DNA of 64,000 nt. It comes from Tundrisphaera sp051175315. GTDB lineage: Bacteria; Planctomycetota; Planctomycetia; Isosphaerales; Isosphaeraceae. Location of the stretch: assembly GCF_051175315.1 (NCBI RefSeq), contig NZ_CP195100.1, forward strand, positions 4,030,001 to 4,094,000, given 5' to 3'. The position numbers and the translations under genes were made by a program. Shown one piece after another: positions 55,064 to 62,481 of the stretch. The first letter of the stretch is position 1. Each line of letters opens with the position of its first letter. Below the pieces are notes generated by a model that saw nothing but the letters and a program-made list of their open reading frames with translations, had not been told where the DNA came from and searched no databases.

Positions 55064-55963
55064 TCAGAATTCCTCGGCGGGGCGGCTGCGGGGCTTGGGG
55101 ATGTCCGCGACCAGCCGGCCCCGCCGGAAGATCGAGATCGTCCCGGTCGACTGCGAGACGCACAGGGCCATGGCGTTGGTGTCGAGGGTGATGGCCGCCG
55201 CCGCCTCGTGGCGGGTGCCGAGCCCCTGGGGCAGGGCTTCGTCGAGCTTCGCGACCGGGGCCAGGTAGCGGCCCGCCGCCAGCACGACGCCGTCGCCCCG
55301 GACGATGAAGGCGCCGTCGATCGCCGAGAATTCCTTGAGCGTCTCCTCCAGCCCCGCATCCAGGACGTTGCGTTCTTCTTCGGGATAGCCGCGGAACGGG
55401 TTGATCACGAGTTGGCGGCTCTGGGCCAGCACGGCCTCGCTGTCCCCCAGGACGAACAGGCAGCCGACCGGCCGTCCTTCCCGGCCCTCCAGGCCGAGTT
55501 CGCTGGCCAAGGTGAGCAGGCGTTCGAAGACGGCCGGCTCGATGTCCCGGGGCAGGGGTTCGGCGGTGGCGCCGCCGAACATCTCGATCTCGGAGCCGAG
55601 GTCCAGGACCATCACGGTGTCGATCCGGCCGGACCGATCAAGCCCGGTCACGCAGACGATCCGATCCCCCTGCGCGATCCATCCTTCGGCGGCCGCCACC
55701 AGGGTCGCCACCTTGATCTGGCCGGCGCGGGTCATGGAGACATCCGGCACGCGCACGACCTGGCACAGGTCGCCCCACCCTTCCGGGGCCCGGAAATCCA
55801 TCTTGCGGGTGATCAGGATGACCCGAAATGCGACATCTTCGATCAATCCGGCCAGGTCGTTCTCATCCTCGATCACGTCGGCCGACAGCAGCACGGCGCG
55901 GGCCGAAACCTCGCGGGCGATCGCGTGGGCGTGGCGGACCAGGCTCCGGGTGAGGGTCTTCAC
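55064..55963 (-). CDS. Diadenylate cyclase (DAC/DisA_N) domain protein
   Basis: A 299-residue protein. The C-terminal half is a diadenylate cyclase domain (makes cyclic di-AMP from two ATP): IDGAFIVRGDGVVLAAGRY carries the DGA motif (216-218), LGTRHEAAAAIT carries the second motif (251-253), and the LCVSQSTGTISIFRRGRLV strand is typical. The consensus RHR here reads RHE. The N-terminal half (residues 1-190) is an alpha/beta domain seen in related bacterial DAC proteins; no membrane helix is present, unlike CdaA. Cyclase activity is likely but not certain because of the RHE change. It converges on the coiled-coil gene, and the next gene on the same strand is the secreted protein. Confidence 0.85.
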   Translation of the reverse strand: MKTLTRSLVRHAHAIAREVSARAVLLSADVIEDENDLAGLIEDVAFRVILITRKMDFRAPEGWGDLCQVVRVPDVSMTRAGQIKVATLVAAAEGWIAQGDRIVCVTGLDRSGRIDTVMVLDLGSEIEMFGGATAEPLPRDIEPAVFERLLTLASELGLEGREGRPVGCLFVLGDSEAVLAQSRQLVINPFRGYPEEERNVLDAGLEETLKEFSAIDGAFIVRGDGVVLAAGRYLAPVAKLDEALPQGLGTRHEAAAAITLDTNAMALCVSQSTGTISIFRRGRLVADIPKPRSRPAEEF

Positions 55964-55966
55964 GAA

Positions 55967-57805
55967 TCAGGGGCTTCCGGGTTCGGGTGGGGGGGCGTCG
56001 AATTCCAGGGCCATCATGAGAAGGCCGAAGTCGTCGAACTCCCCGGGGTCGGTCTTCTTTCCGGCCTGCTCGATCCGCACCCGATTCTCGCCCGCGCGGA
56101 GCAGGCCGGGCGGGATCGGCAGGCGGATCCGTTCGGGGGTCTCGTTGTGGGTCGTGATGTGCCGGTTCAGGTAGTCCACCTTCTGCCCGTTGACCAGCGC
56201 GGACGTCCGGATCTCCCCCGCCCGGACCCAGGCGGAGAATTCGATGTGATTGGCCTCGCCGACCACCTGGACCACGTCCAGCACCAGGAAAGCGGGCCGA
56301 TCCGGCACCGCCTCCAGCACGAACGAGCGTTCCAGGACGCCCCCTTCGGGCAGGGGAGGGTCGAGGAGCGGCGGCTTCCGAGAGGCCTCGTTGCCCAGGT
56401 GATGGGCCGTCGCATCCAGGACCATGCGGGTGCCCTGGCCCAGGATCTCGACCTGTTCGAGGCGATCGCGGGGGATGACGAGGTCGCCCGCATAGGGCGT
56501 GGCCACGGTCATCGCATCATCGGCCAGCGCGATCAGGGCCCCTTCGACGCGGTCCAGGTCGCCGGGGTCGACGCCGGGGGCGGACCTCCATGCGACCCGG
56601 ATGAGCAGGCCGTCGATCGGGCGGGACGGGGCCGGGACGCGGCGGAAATCGATGCCGGCCACCTCCGACCAGGTCAGCGAGACTACCCGGCCGTCGATGT
56701 CCATCCGGATCGCGTCGGCGTCGGCCGACACGAACCGGCCGAACAGCTGATCGCCGTCGTCGGCCAGCCGGACCACGTCCTGGGTGGGGTCGACTTCGAG
56801 GTTGCCGACCGGCTCGGCCAGGCGGACCAGCCGCAGGTCATCGAAGTGGACGGCGAGATCCTCCGGGGGGATGCCCGGGCCGTTGGACTGGTTGGCCAGT
56901 CGTATCTCGACGAGGGGGCCGCTCGGCCCCCGGCCGTGGGCCAGTTGATCGCCGCCGACGGACAGGTCGGTCACGCCCGGGCCGAAGCGGATCACGAGAC
57001 GATGCCAGCCGGGCCGGCGGGCCAGGCGCTGGACGGGCAGGGCGGGGCCGCCCGAGGAGAGGACCGCCAGGCTTTCCTCGCCCCAGTCGAGCAGGGCGCG
57101 GACCGTCTCCGGGCCGGCGGCGCCCCGGAACAGGAGATCGACGAACCATTGCTGGCCGGCGACGACCCGGCCGTCGTCGTGGAACGCGACTTCGAGGCGG
57201 CCGGAGTTCACCGGCTCCGCCAGCCTTCGCGTGATCGCCGAGCCGCCCGCCGGGATGCGGAGGCTCTTCTCCCCGACGAGCCGGGGCTCCGACACGACCT
57301 CCGGCAACCCGACCTCGGACCAGAGTCCGGCTTCGAGGGTCTCGAACCCGTCGCGGAAGACGAGCGCCTCGCCGGGCCGTTGATTTAACCCGAGGGCTCC
57401 CCCCCGGGCGACGACCACCGGCCCGAGGCCGGGCCCGCCTTCGAGCCGGACGGAGGCGGCATCGACCGACCCGAGACGCCCCGAAACCTGCTGATCGAGG
57501 CCGAGCACGACCCGCATCGGCGGGGTGCCCGAGACCGCGTCGGCGGCGGGGCCATCGAACGAGATCACCGATCCGGGCCGGAGCGGGATGGGAGCGGCCC
57601 CCCCATCGGGCCGGAATCGGAAGCCCGATCGGGCTTCGCCGATGAGGCGCCCCGTGAGGCTTTCGCCGCCGGGCCGGGCCAGCGTCTCGATCCGGGGGCG
57701 GGGCGAGGGCGGTGCGGGCCGGATCTGGCGCGCGTCGGCGTCCGGGCTCGCCGCCAGGGCCCACCAGATCATCGCCATGGTCAAGCGGCCGGTGCACATT
57801 CTCAT
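55967..57805 (-). CDS. Large secreted protein of unknown function
   Basis: A 612-residue protein starting at ATG 57805 with a signal peptide (RLTMAMIWWALAASPDADA). It is beta-rich throughout, with three lectin/laminin-G-like stretches (about residues 135-300, SSGGPALPVQ and DDLRLVRLAEP) and a C-terminal domain about 470-600 containing FVLEAVPDRPAFLVLDVVQV and IPPGLLRAGENRVRIEQAG, which resembles carbohydrate-binding galactose-binding-like folds. It has no catalytic motif that I recognise. Only 3 bases separate its stop codon from the start of the diadenylate-cyclase gene, so the two are probably co-transcribed. Export to the cell surface is likely; the ligand is unknown. Confidence 0.75.
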   Translation of the reverse strand: MRMCTGRLTMAMIWWALAASPDADARQIRPAPPSPRPRIETLARPGGESLTGRLIGEARSGFRFRPDGGAAPIPLRPGSVISFDGPAADAVSGTPPMRVVLGLDQQVSGRLGSVDAASVRLEGGPGLGPVVVARGGALGLNQRPGEALVFRDGFETLEAGLWSEVGLPEVVSEPRLVGEKSLRIPAGGSAITRRLAEPVNSGRLEVAFHDDGRVVAGQQWFVDLLFRGAAGPETVRALLDWGEESLAVLSSGGPALPVQRLARRPGWHRLVIRFGPGVTDLSVGGDQLAHGRGPSGPLVEIRLANQSNGPGIPPEDLAVHFDDLRLVRLAEPVGNLEVDPTQDVVRLADDGDQLFGRFVSADADAIRMDIDGRVVSLTWSEVAGIDFRRVPAPSRPIDGLLIRVAWRSAPGVDPGDLDRVEGALIALADDAMTVATPYAGDLVIPRDRLEQVEILGQGTRMVLDATAHHLGNEASRKPPLLDPPLPEGGVLERSFVLEAVPDRPAFLVLDVVQVVGEANHIEFSAWVRAGEIRTSALVNGQKVDYLNRHITTHNETPERIRLPIPPGLLRAGENRVRIEQAGKKTDPGEFDDFGLLMMALEFDAPPPEPGSP

Positions 57806-57916
57806 GGGGGTCGAGTTTACGACGGAGGGATCACCCCGGGCAAGCATCTCCATCGCCCGGCCCCGGTCGCCGCTTTCCATCAGGGTCGTCGACTATCGCC
57901 AAGGTGCGTGCGCGCG

Positions 57917-57949
57917 AAAAAGCCCGGCCCTTTCGTCAAGGGCCGGGCT
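57917..57949 (-). terminator. Intrinsic terminator, perfect 12-bp stem
   Basis: On the minus strand AGCCCGGCCCTT (57949-57938) pairs with AAGGGCCGGGCT (57932-57921) around a 5-base loop, followed by TTTTT. It follows the stop of the lipoprotein gene (57972) and lies upstream of the secreted protein at 55967, separating the two transcripts. Confidence 0.9.
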
Positions 57950-57971
57950 CGGGCCGATCGGCGTGGGCCGA

Positions 57972-58580
57972 TCAGGGTTGCGGGAAGGTCGAGGCCGGGC
58001 CGCCGCAGCGGCGGAGGTAGTCCTTGTCGAAGTAGACGACCTCGACGCGGGCCTTCTTGTGGTTGAACGGGATCGGGTAGTCCGCCCAGTACAACTCATC
58101 GAAGTAGACCGAGCACTTGTAATGGCAGCTGATCAGCTGGCAGGCGCCGGCCAGGGGATAGATCTTGCAGGGGTTGACCTTCTCGCCGATCTTCTCGACG
58201 AGGATCCGGACGTTGTTCCGCTGGGTCTCGTAGAACGGCGGGCACCCGTTCTTGAACTTCGGCACCTTTTCCCACACCTCGGCCTCGCTGGGCGGGTCGA
58301 GGCAGCTGGCCGGGGCGAATTCGCCGGGGATCGGGTCCATGATCGGGACGCGATCCTGCTCCTCACGCTCGATGTCCCGCTCCAGCCTCTGCGACTGAGA
58401 GGGCAGGATCGGCCAGGCGAACGACCAGCCCGTCGGGTGCAACGGGGAAATACTCCGGAACACGTAGCTCAGGCCGCAGCCCGTGAAGCTCGTGGACACG
58501 ACCGCCAGCAGGGCACCCGTCAGTATCCCGCGAACCCAGCGCGGGGTGATCGGGCCTTGGTGCCGCGCAGATTGGGACAT
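57972..58580 (-). CDS. Probable lipoprotein of unknown function
   Basis: A 202-residue protein. The N-terminus has a basic region, then GILTGALLAVVSTSFTGC, a lipoprotein signal with a lipobox ending at Cys35, so it is probably lipidated and exported. The mature part is Cys- and Pro-rich (RVPIMDPIPGEFAPASCLDPP, NGCPPFYETQRNN, CHYKCSVYFDELYWADYPIPF), suggesting disulfide bonds outside the cytoplasm. I recognise no family with a known function. It is followed by a strong terminator. A divergent intergenic region of 566 bases lies upstream. Confidence 0.75.
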   Translation of the reverse strand: MSQSARHQGPITPRWVRGILTGALLAVVSTSFTGCGLSYVFRSISPLHPTGWSFAWPILPSQSQRLERDIEREEQDRVPIMDPIPGEFAPASCLDPPSEAEVWEKVPKFKNGCPPFYETQRNNVRILVEKIGEKVNPCKIYPLAGACQLISCHYKCSVYFDELYWADYPIPFNHKKARVEVVYFDKDYLRRCGGPASTFPQP

Positions 58581-59146
58581 GAGAACTTCCCCTCCTTGGG
58601 AGCGAGCGCGAACGGGCCGAGGGGTGACTTCCTCCCCAACGGCATCGGCGCCGGAACCATCCTGTTCGGCGCGGGCGGGGAAGTCCTTCCCCGTTGGCGT
58701 CCGTCGTCGGTTCTCGGTCAGGTGGTTTTGTTATCGAACGAGTTGCGGTCCGGCTTTGAGGAATTTCATCGCTGCGCCACCGGATTCCCATTGCTAACCG
58801 GATTTCGGCCCGAATTTGCCGCCGAGAGATCGCCGTCAGACCCGGCCGAATGTCCTAACTCCGAAAGGCATCATCGCGAGATTTTGCCCCGCCGATGACG
58901 GTGTCAGCCGCCCGCCTCCACCCGGCCGATCACCCCCTTTGTCGCGACGGAAGTTCCACGATGCAAATCGCTAGAGACAAATCGCCGGCACAGGCCGATC
59001 CGGGGACGGCTCCGATCCTGGCCGACCGGGGTTGCGATGGAGATCGGAGCGAAGCGGTGTGGCGCCGCTTGTCCGGTGTTGTGGGGCCCGGTAGGGTGGA
59101 GAAGTGGGGGAAATCCCGTTTGCCCAGAGACGCGGAGAAAAGACTC
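58581..59146. other. Intergenic region, 566 bp
   Basis: Lies between the divergent lipoprotein and DUF1508-protein genes. A longer rightward open frame begins at 58895 and joins the 59147 gene in frame, but its first 84 codons resemble no protein and no ribosome binding site precedes them. GC drops around 58720-58880. No RNA gene was recognised. Confidence 0.45.
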
Positions 59147-59335
59147 ATGTCGCGGTTTGTCATCTTCAAAGACGATCAGGGCGAGTTTCGCTGGCGCTTC
59201 CTGGCCGCCAACCACAAGGTGATCGCGGTGGCCTCGGAGAGCTACGTGTCGAAATCCGACTGCGAGCACGGCATCGAGTTGATCAAGAAGAATTCCGTCG
59301 AGGCCCCCGTCCAGGACGAGACCGCGACGAGTTGA
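59147..59335 (+). CDS. YegP/DUF1508-domain protein
   Basis: A 62-residue protein comprising a single DUF1508 (YegP) domain: RFVIFKDDQGEFRWRFLAAN, VIAVASESYVSKSDCEHGIE and LIKKNS match the family. The fold is a small alpha/beta unit, usually tandem in YegP of E. coli; here only one copy is present. The ATG at 59147 is chosen because GCGGAG precedes it and the frame upstream shows no similarity. Function in the family is unknown. It converges on the membrane protein gene at 59436. Confidence 0.85.
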   Translation: MSRFVIFKDDQGEFRWRFLAANHKVIAVASESYVSKSDCEHGIELIKKNSVEAPVQDETATS

Positions 59336-59435
59336 TCGGACCCTCGGACTGCCCGGGCTCGAAGCCCTCGAACGCGCATCACGGCGGCGGGACAGGTCGA
59401 GGCCCGATCGTCCCGCCCGCATCGCCCCAAGGCCC

Positions 59436-60884
59436 TCAGGCGTGCGTCTTGAAGCCCGGGACCGAGTAGGTCCGGCTGCCCCGCTCATCGGGGTGCACGC
59501 CTTCGACGCTCCCGGGCATGCCGAGGCCCCAGGAGGCCAGCCCGCCGGACGCGATCAGCACCGGCAGGATCAGGATGCTGTTCATCGAAAGGTCGGCCAC
59601 GTTCACCGCGAGGATCGCGGTCGAGGCGGAGATGCCGCCCCACTCGGCGCGGCCCCAGTCGAGCCGTCGAAGCCGATTCACGGCGGCCAGCAGCGGCACC
59701 AGGCAGGCCCCGATGCAGGAGGCCCATCCGACGGCCCCATACATGCCGGCCGCGTGGATCCAGACGCTGATGGCGATCGGGTCTTCGAAGGTCCCGTCCG
59801 GCCGCCGCCCTGACCAGTCCGGCCGGCACCAGCCCAGGAGGGGGTGGCGGAGGATCTGGGGGAAATCATCCGCGATGCGGGCCAGCCTCCAGGTGAACGA
59901 CGCCTTGCCGATCCCGTGGAAGAGTGTCCGCGTCGCCTCGCGCGGGTTGCCGCCGGACTTCGCGGCGATCCAGATCCCCGCACCCAGGACCGCCACGCCG
60001 ATCAGGATCAATCCCACCTGGATCAGCCTCCGGCCGGCGGTCCCCAGCCGGCCGCGAAAGGACAGGGGGGCCAGTCCGAGCAGCAGGAAGACGATCGCCG
60101 AGTGGGATTGCCAGAGGAAGCACGAGCCGATCAGCACGAGGGGCACGAACGAGGCCGGGATCGCCCACTTGCCGATGCGGAGGGGGACGCGATGGCCGGT
60201 GGCCCAGAGCCAGGCCGAGGCGACCGCGGCCGACGCGGCCCAGATGCCGAACTGGTTACCGCTCTCGAAGAACAGGACCGGGCGGTGGCCCAGGGTCCGA
60301 TCCGACCCGGAGAAGCGATAGGGATGGAAGCCGTAGGCCAGGTGGTAGAGGATCGGCCCGCGCGCGAATTCGATCAGGGCCGGGACCAGCGTCGCCAGCC
60401 CGGCCAGGGTCCAGGCTCGGGCATACTGGAGCAGGGCGGGGGCGCTGGCGAACGACGATCGGCCGATCGCGTAGGGCACGCCCCAGGCCAGGGCCAGGTG
60501 CCGTGACTGGGCCAGGCCCTCCGGCAACGGGACGCCGTTGGCCAGGGCGGAGGCCGCCGGGGCCAGGCACCAGGCGATCATCGGCGCATCCGGCCAGCGG
60601 GGACGCCCGCCCCTCCGGAAGTTCCGCCAGTCGAACAGGATCGACCCGAGCAGGCAACCGAGCCCGATGGCGGACGCCTTGTCCAGGATCGGCGGCGAGG
60701 GGATCGCCAGGGCATGGATCGCGTTGGACTTCTCGCCCGCGAGCATCGCCCGTTCGGAGATGACCTGGTTGGGGAGCAGGGCCCACCCCCCGATCATCGC
60801 CACCAGGGTCGCTGTCCGGCCCTCCAGGGCCCGGTACAGGGCCAGGGTCGCGACGATCCAGAGGCCCAGCATCAGGTCGATCAT
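59436..60884 (-). CDS. O-antigen-ligase-like polytopic membrane protein
   Basis: A 482-residue protein with 11-13 predicted membrane helices. The overall layout (short N-terminal loops, the large loop near residues 170-200 with FHPYRFSGSDRTLGHRPVLFFESGNQFG, and a long later loop with ADDFPQILRHPLLGW) resembles the Wzy/WaaL O-antigen polymerase/ligase family. The conserved histidine and arginine expected in the big periplasmic loop cannot be assigned with certainty. It is a paralogue of the divergent gene at 61005. It probably handles lipid-linked polysaccharide; the exact reaction is unknown. Confidence 0.72.
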   Translation of the reverse strand: MIDLMLGLWIVATLALYRALEGRTATLVAMIGGWALLPNQVISERAMLAGEKSNAIHALAIPSPPILDKASAIGLGCLLGSILFDWRNFRRGGRPRWPDAPMIAWCLAPAASALANGVPLPEGLAQSRHLALAWGVPYAIGRSSFASAPALLQYARAWTLAGLATLVPALIEFARGPILYHLAYGFHPYRFSGSDRTLGHRPVLFFESGNQFGIWAASAAVASAWLWATGHRVPLRIGKWAIPASFVPLVLIGSCFLWQSHSAIVFLLLGLAPLSFRGRLGTAGRRLIQVGLILIGVAVLGAGIWIAAKSGGNPREATRTLFHGIGKASFTWRLARIADDFPQILRHPLLGWCRPDWSGRRPDGTFEDPIAISVWIHAAGMYGAVGWASCIGACLVPLLAAVNRLRRLDWGRAEWGGISASTAILAVNVADLSMNSILILPVLIASGGLASWGLGMPGSVEGVHPDERGSRTYSVPGFKTHA

Positions 60885-61004
60885 CGGGCGGCCTCGGGGC
60901 GACGACGGCCGCCGGAGCGTTGGGACATCCGGCGGGGCCGATTATGATACCCCAAAGGCGACGCCGTCGCCCAGGCAGGTCAACGGCCGGCGAGGCATCC
61001 CCGC

Positions 61005-62420
61005 ATGGTGATCCGACAGGGATTGATCAACGCGACCCTCCTGGGCTGGGCGGCCGTCGTCCTCGTCCTGTTCCGCGTCCTGGGGCCGCGCCGGGCCGGC
61101 CTGATCGCGGCCTTCGGGGGCCTCCTGCTGCTCCCGCCGGGCCAGGTGATGCCCCGCCTCCATCCGGCCATCCCGCTGACATCCACCACCGTCGTCGGCC
61201 TGTCCATACTGCTCGGGATGATCGCCTTCGGCCGGCCCTGGTCGCGTCCCGCCCGGCTTTCGGGGCCCGATCTCGCGTTGCTCGCGTATGCCCTCGCCCC
61301 GGCGGCGGGGGTGGCGGTCCGGGGCCCGTCGGCGATGACCGACGCCGTCGACACGATCCTCTATCGTTCGTTGACCTGGGTCGTCCCTTATGCGTTCGCA
61401 CGGCTATATCTGGCCGACCGCGACGGGCCGAGGGACGTGGCCCGGGGGGTCGTCGCGTCGGGGGTGTTCCTCCTGCCGATCATCGCCTATGAGTCGCTGG
61501 TCGGCCCCGACCGCTACCTGCTCGGGATGATCTTTGGCATGCCCTTCCGCCCCGAGATGGTCGAGCGGATGGGGGGCTATCGGCCCGAGGCCTTCTTCAA
61601 CAACGGGATCCACCTGGCCTCCTGGATGGCCATCGCCTCGGTGGCCTCGTGCTGGCTCGCCCTGGCCCGGACGCCCTATCCCGGGAAGGTCCCGGGCTGG
61701 ATCCCCGCCGCGCTGGTCCTGGGGGGATCGATGCTGTGCCGGGGGATGTACGGGCTCCTGCTCCTCGGGGCCGGGCTGCTGACGATGGTCATCACCCAGT
61801 TCGGCCGGACGCGCGGGGCGATCGTGATCCTGGCCCTGATCGCGCCCACCTACATGGCGACCCGGATCTCCGGGGCCTGGGATGGCCGGGCGCTGGTCGC
61901 GGCGGCGGGTTCGTTCGGCCGGCCCGATACCGTCAAGACCCGGATCGACTCCGAAGACGGGATCCTCGCCGCGATCCGGGCGCGGGGCCTGGCGTGGGGC
62001 GACGGGCTGAACCTGTGGGTCACGGACCGCCGGCCCGCCGTCTACTGGCCCGATGGCAAGTGGTTGTTCCCGCTATGGTTGGGCGGGGCCATCGGCCTGG
62101 CGATGCACTACGCCGCCATCCACCTGATCCCCATCGGGGTGGCGATCTCCGCCCCTCGCGGGAGGCCGAGCCGCGTGGAAGCCGCCTCGCCGGTCTGGTG
62201 CCTGGCCACGCTCTCGGCCCTGCACATGATCGACGGATTGCACAACGGGGTCGATTTCCTGCCCACCGCGATGATGGCGGGGGCCATCGTCTCCGCGACG
62301 CCCGTCGCGGCGTTCGACGACACCTGGCCGAGGCGAGTCGGCCGCCTCGCGCTGATCGGAGTCCTGGTCGCGCTGCCCGAGTTGGTCGGGCTGGCCATGA
62401 GGCTCGCCCGCCGGCAGTGA
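61005..62420 (+). CDS. O-antigen-ligase-like polytopic membrane protein (paralogue)
   Basis: A 471-residue protein with about 12 predicted membrane helices. It shares length, helix order and local motifs with the gene at 59436 (early ITxxL..xxGPRRAxxIAxxGGxxLLP segment; the FFNNGIHLASWMAIASVAS helix corresponding to FFESGNQFGIWAASAAVAS). The loop with EDGILAAIRARGLAWGDG is in the position of the other protein's HPLLGW loop. The two genes are divergent across 120 bases, so they share a promoter region and are probably co-regulated. Family assignment is to the O-antigen ligase/polymerase group, with moderate certainty. Confidence 0.72.
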   Translation: MVIRQGLINATLLGWAAVVLVLFRVLGPRRAGLIAAFGGLLLLPPGQVMPRLHPAIPLTSTTVVGLSILLGMIAFGRPWSRPARLSGPDLALLAYALAPAAGVAVRGPSAMTDAVDTILYRSLTWVVPYAFARLYLADRDGPRDVARGVVASGVFLLPIIAYESLVGPDRYLLGMIFGMPFRPEMVERMGGYRPEAFFNNGIHLASWMAIASVASCWLALARTPYPGKVPGWIPAALVLGGSMLCRGMYGLLLLGAGLLTMVITQFGRTRGAIVILALIAPTYMATRISGAWDGRALVAAAGSFGRPDTVKTRIDSEDGILAAIRARGLAWGDGLNLWVTDRRPAVYWPDGKWLFPLWLGGAIGLAMHYAAIHLIPIGVAISAPRGRPSRVEAASPVWCLATLSALHMIDGLHNGVDFLPTAMMAGAIVSATPVAAFDDTWPRRVGRLALIGVLVALPELVGLAMRLARRQ

Positions 62421-62431
62421 CCCATCAAAGG

Positions 62432-62467
62432 GATCGGGCCGGCCGGGGGATCCGGCGCGGCCCGATC
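62432..62467. terminator. Hairpin between convergent genes
   Basis: GATCGGGCCG (62432-62441) pairs with CGGCCCGATC (62458-62467), and inside it GCCGG/CCGGC forms a second stem, giving a 15-bp hairpin with one bulge. It lies between the stops of the membrane protein at 61005 and the surface protein at 62482. No U-tract is present; it is called on symmetry and position. Confidence 0.6.
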
Positions 62468-62481
62468 GAAGTCGCTCGGGA

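Noticed and set aside
58895..59146. N-terminal extension of the DUF1508 protein by 84 residues
   Set aside because: The extension has no similarity and no ribosome binding site, while a good site precedes the ATG at 59147.
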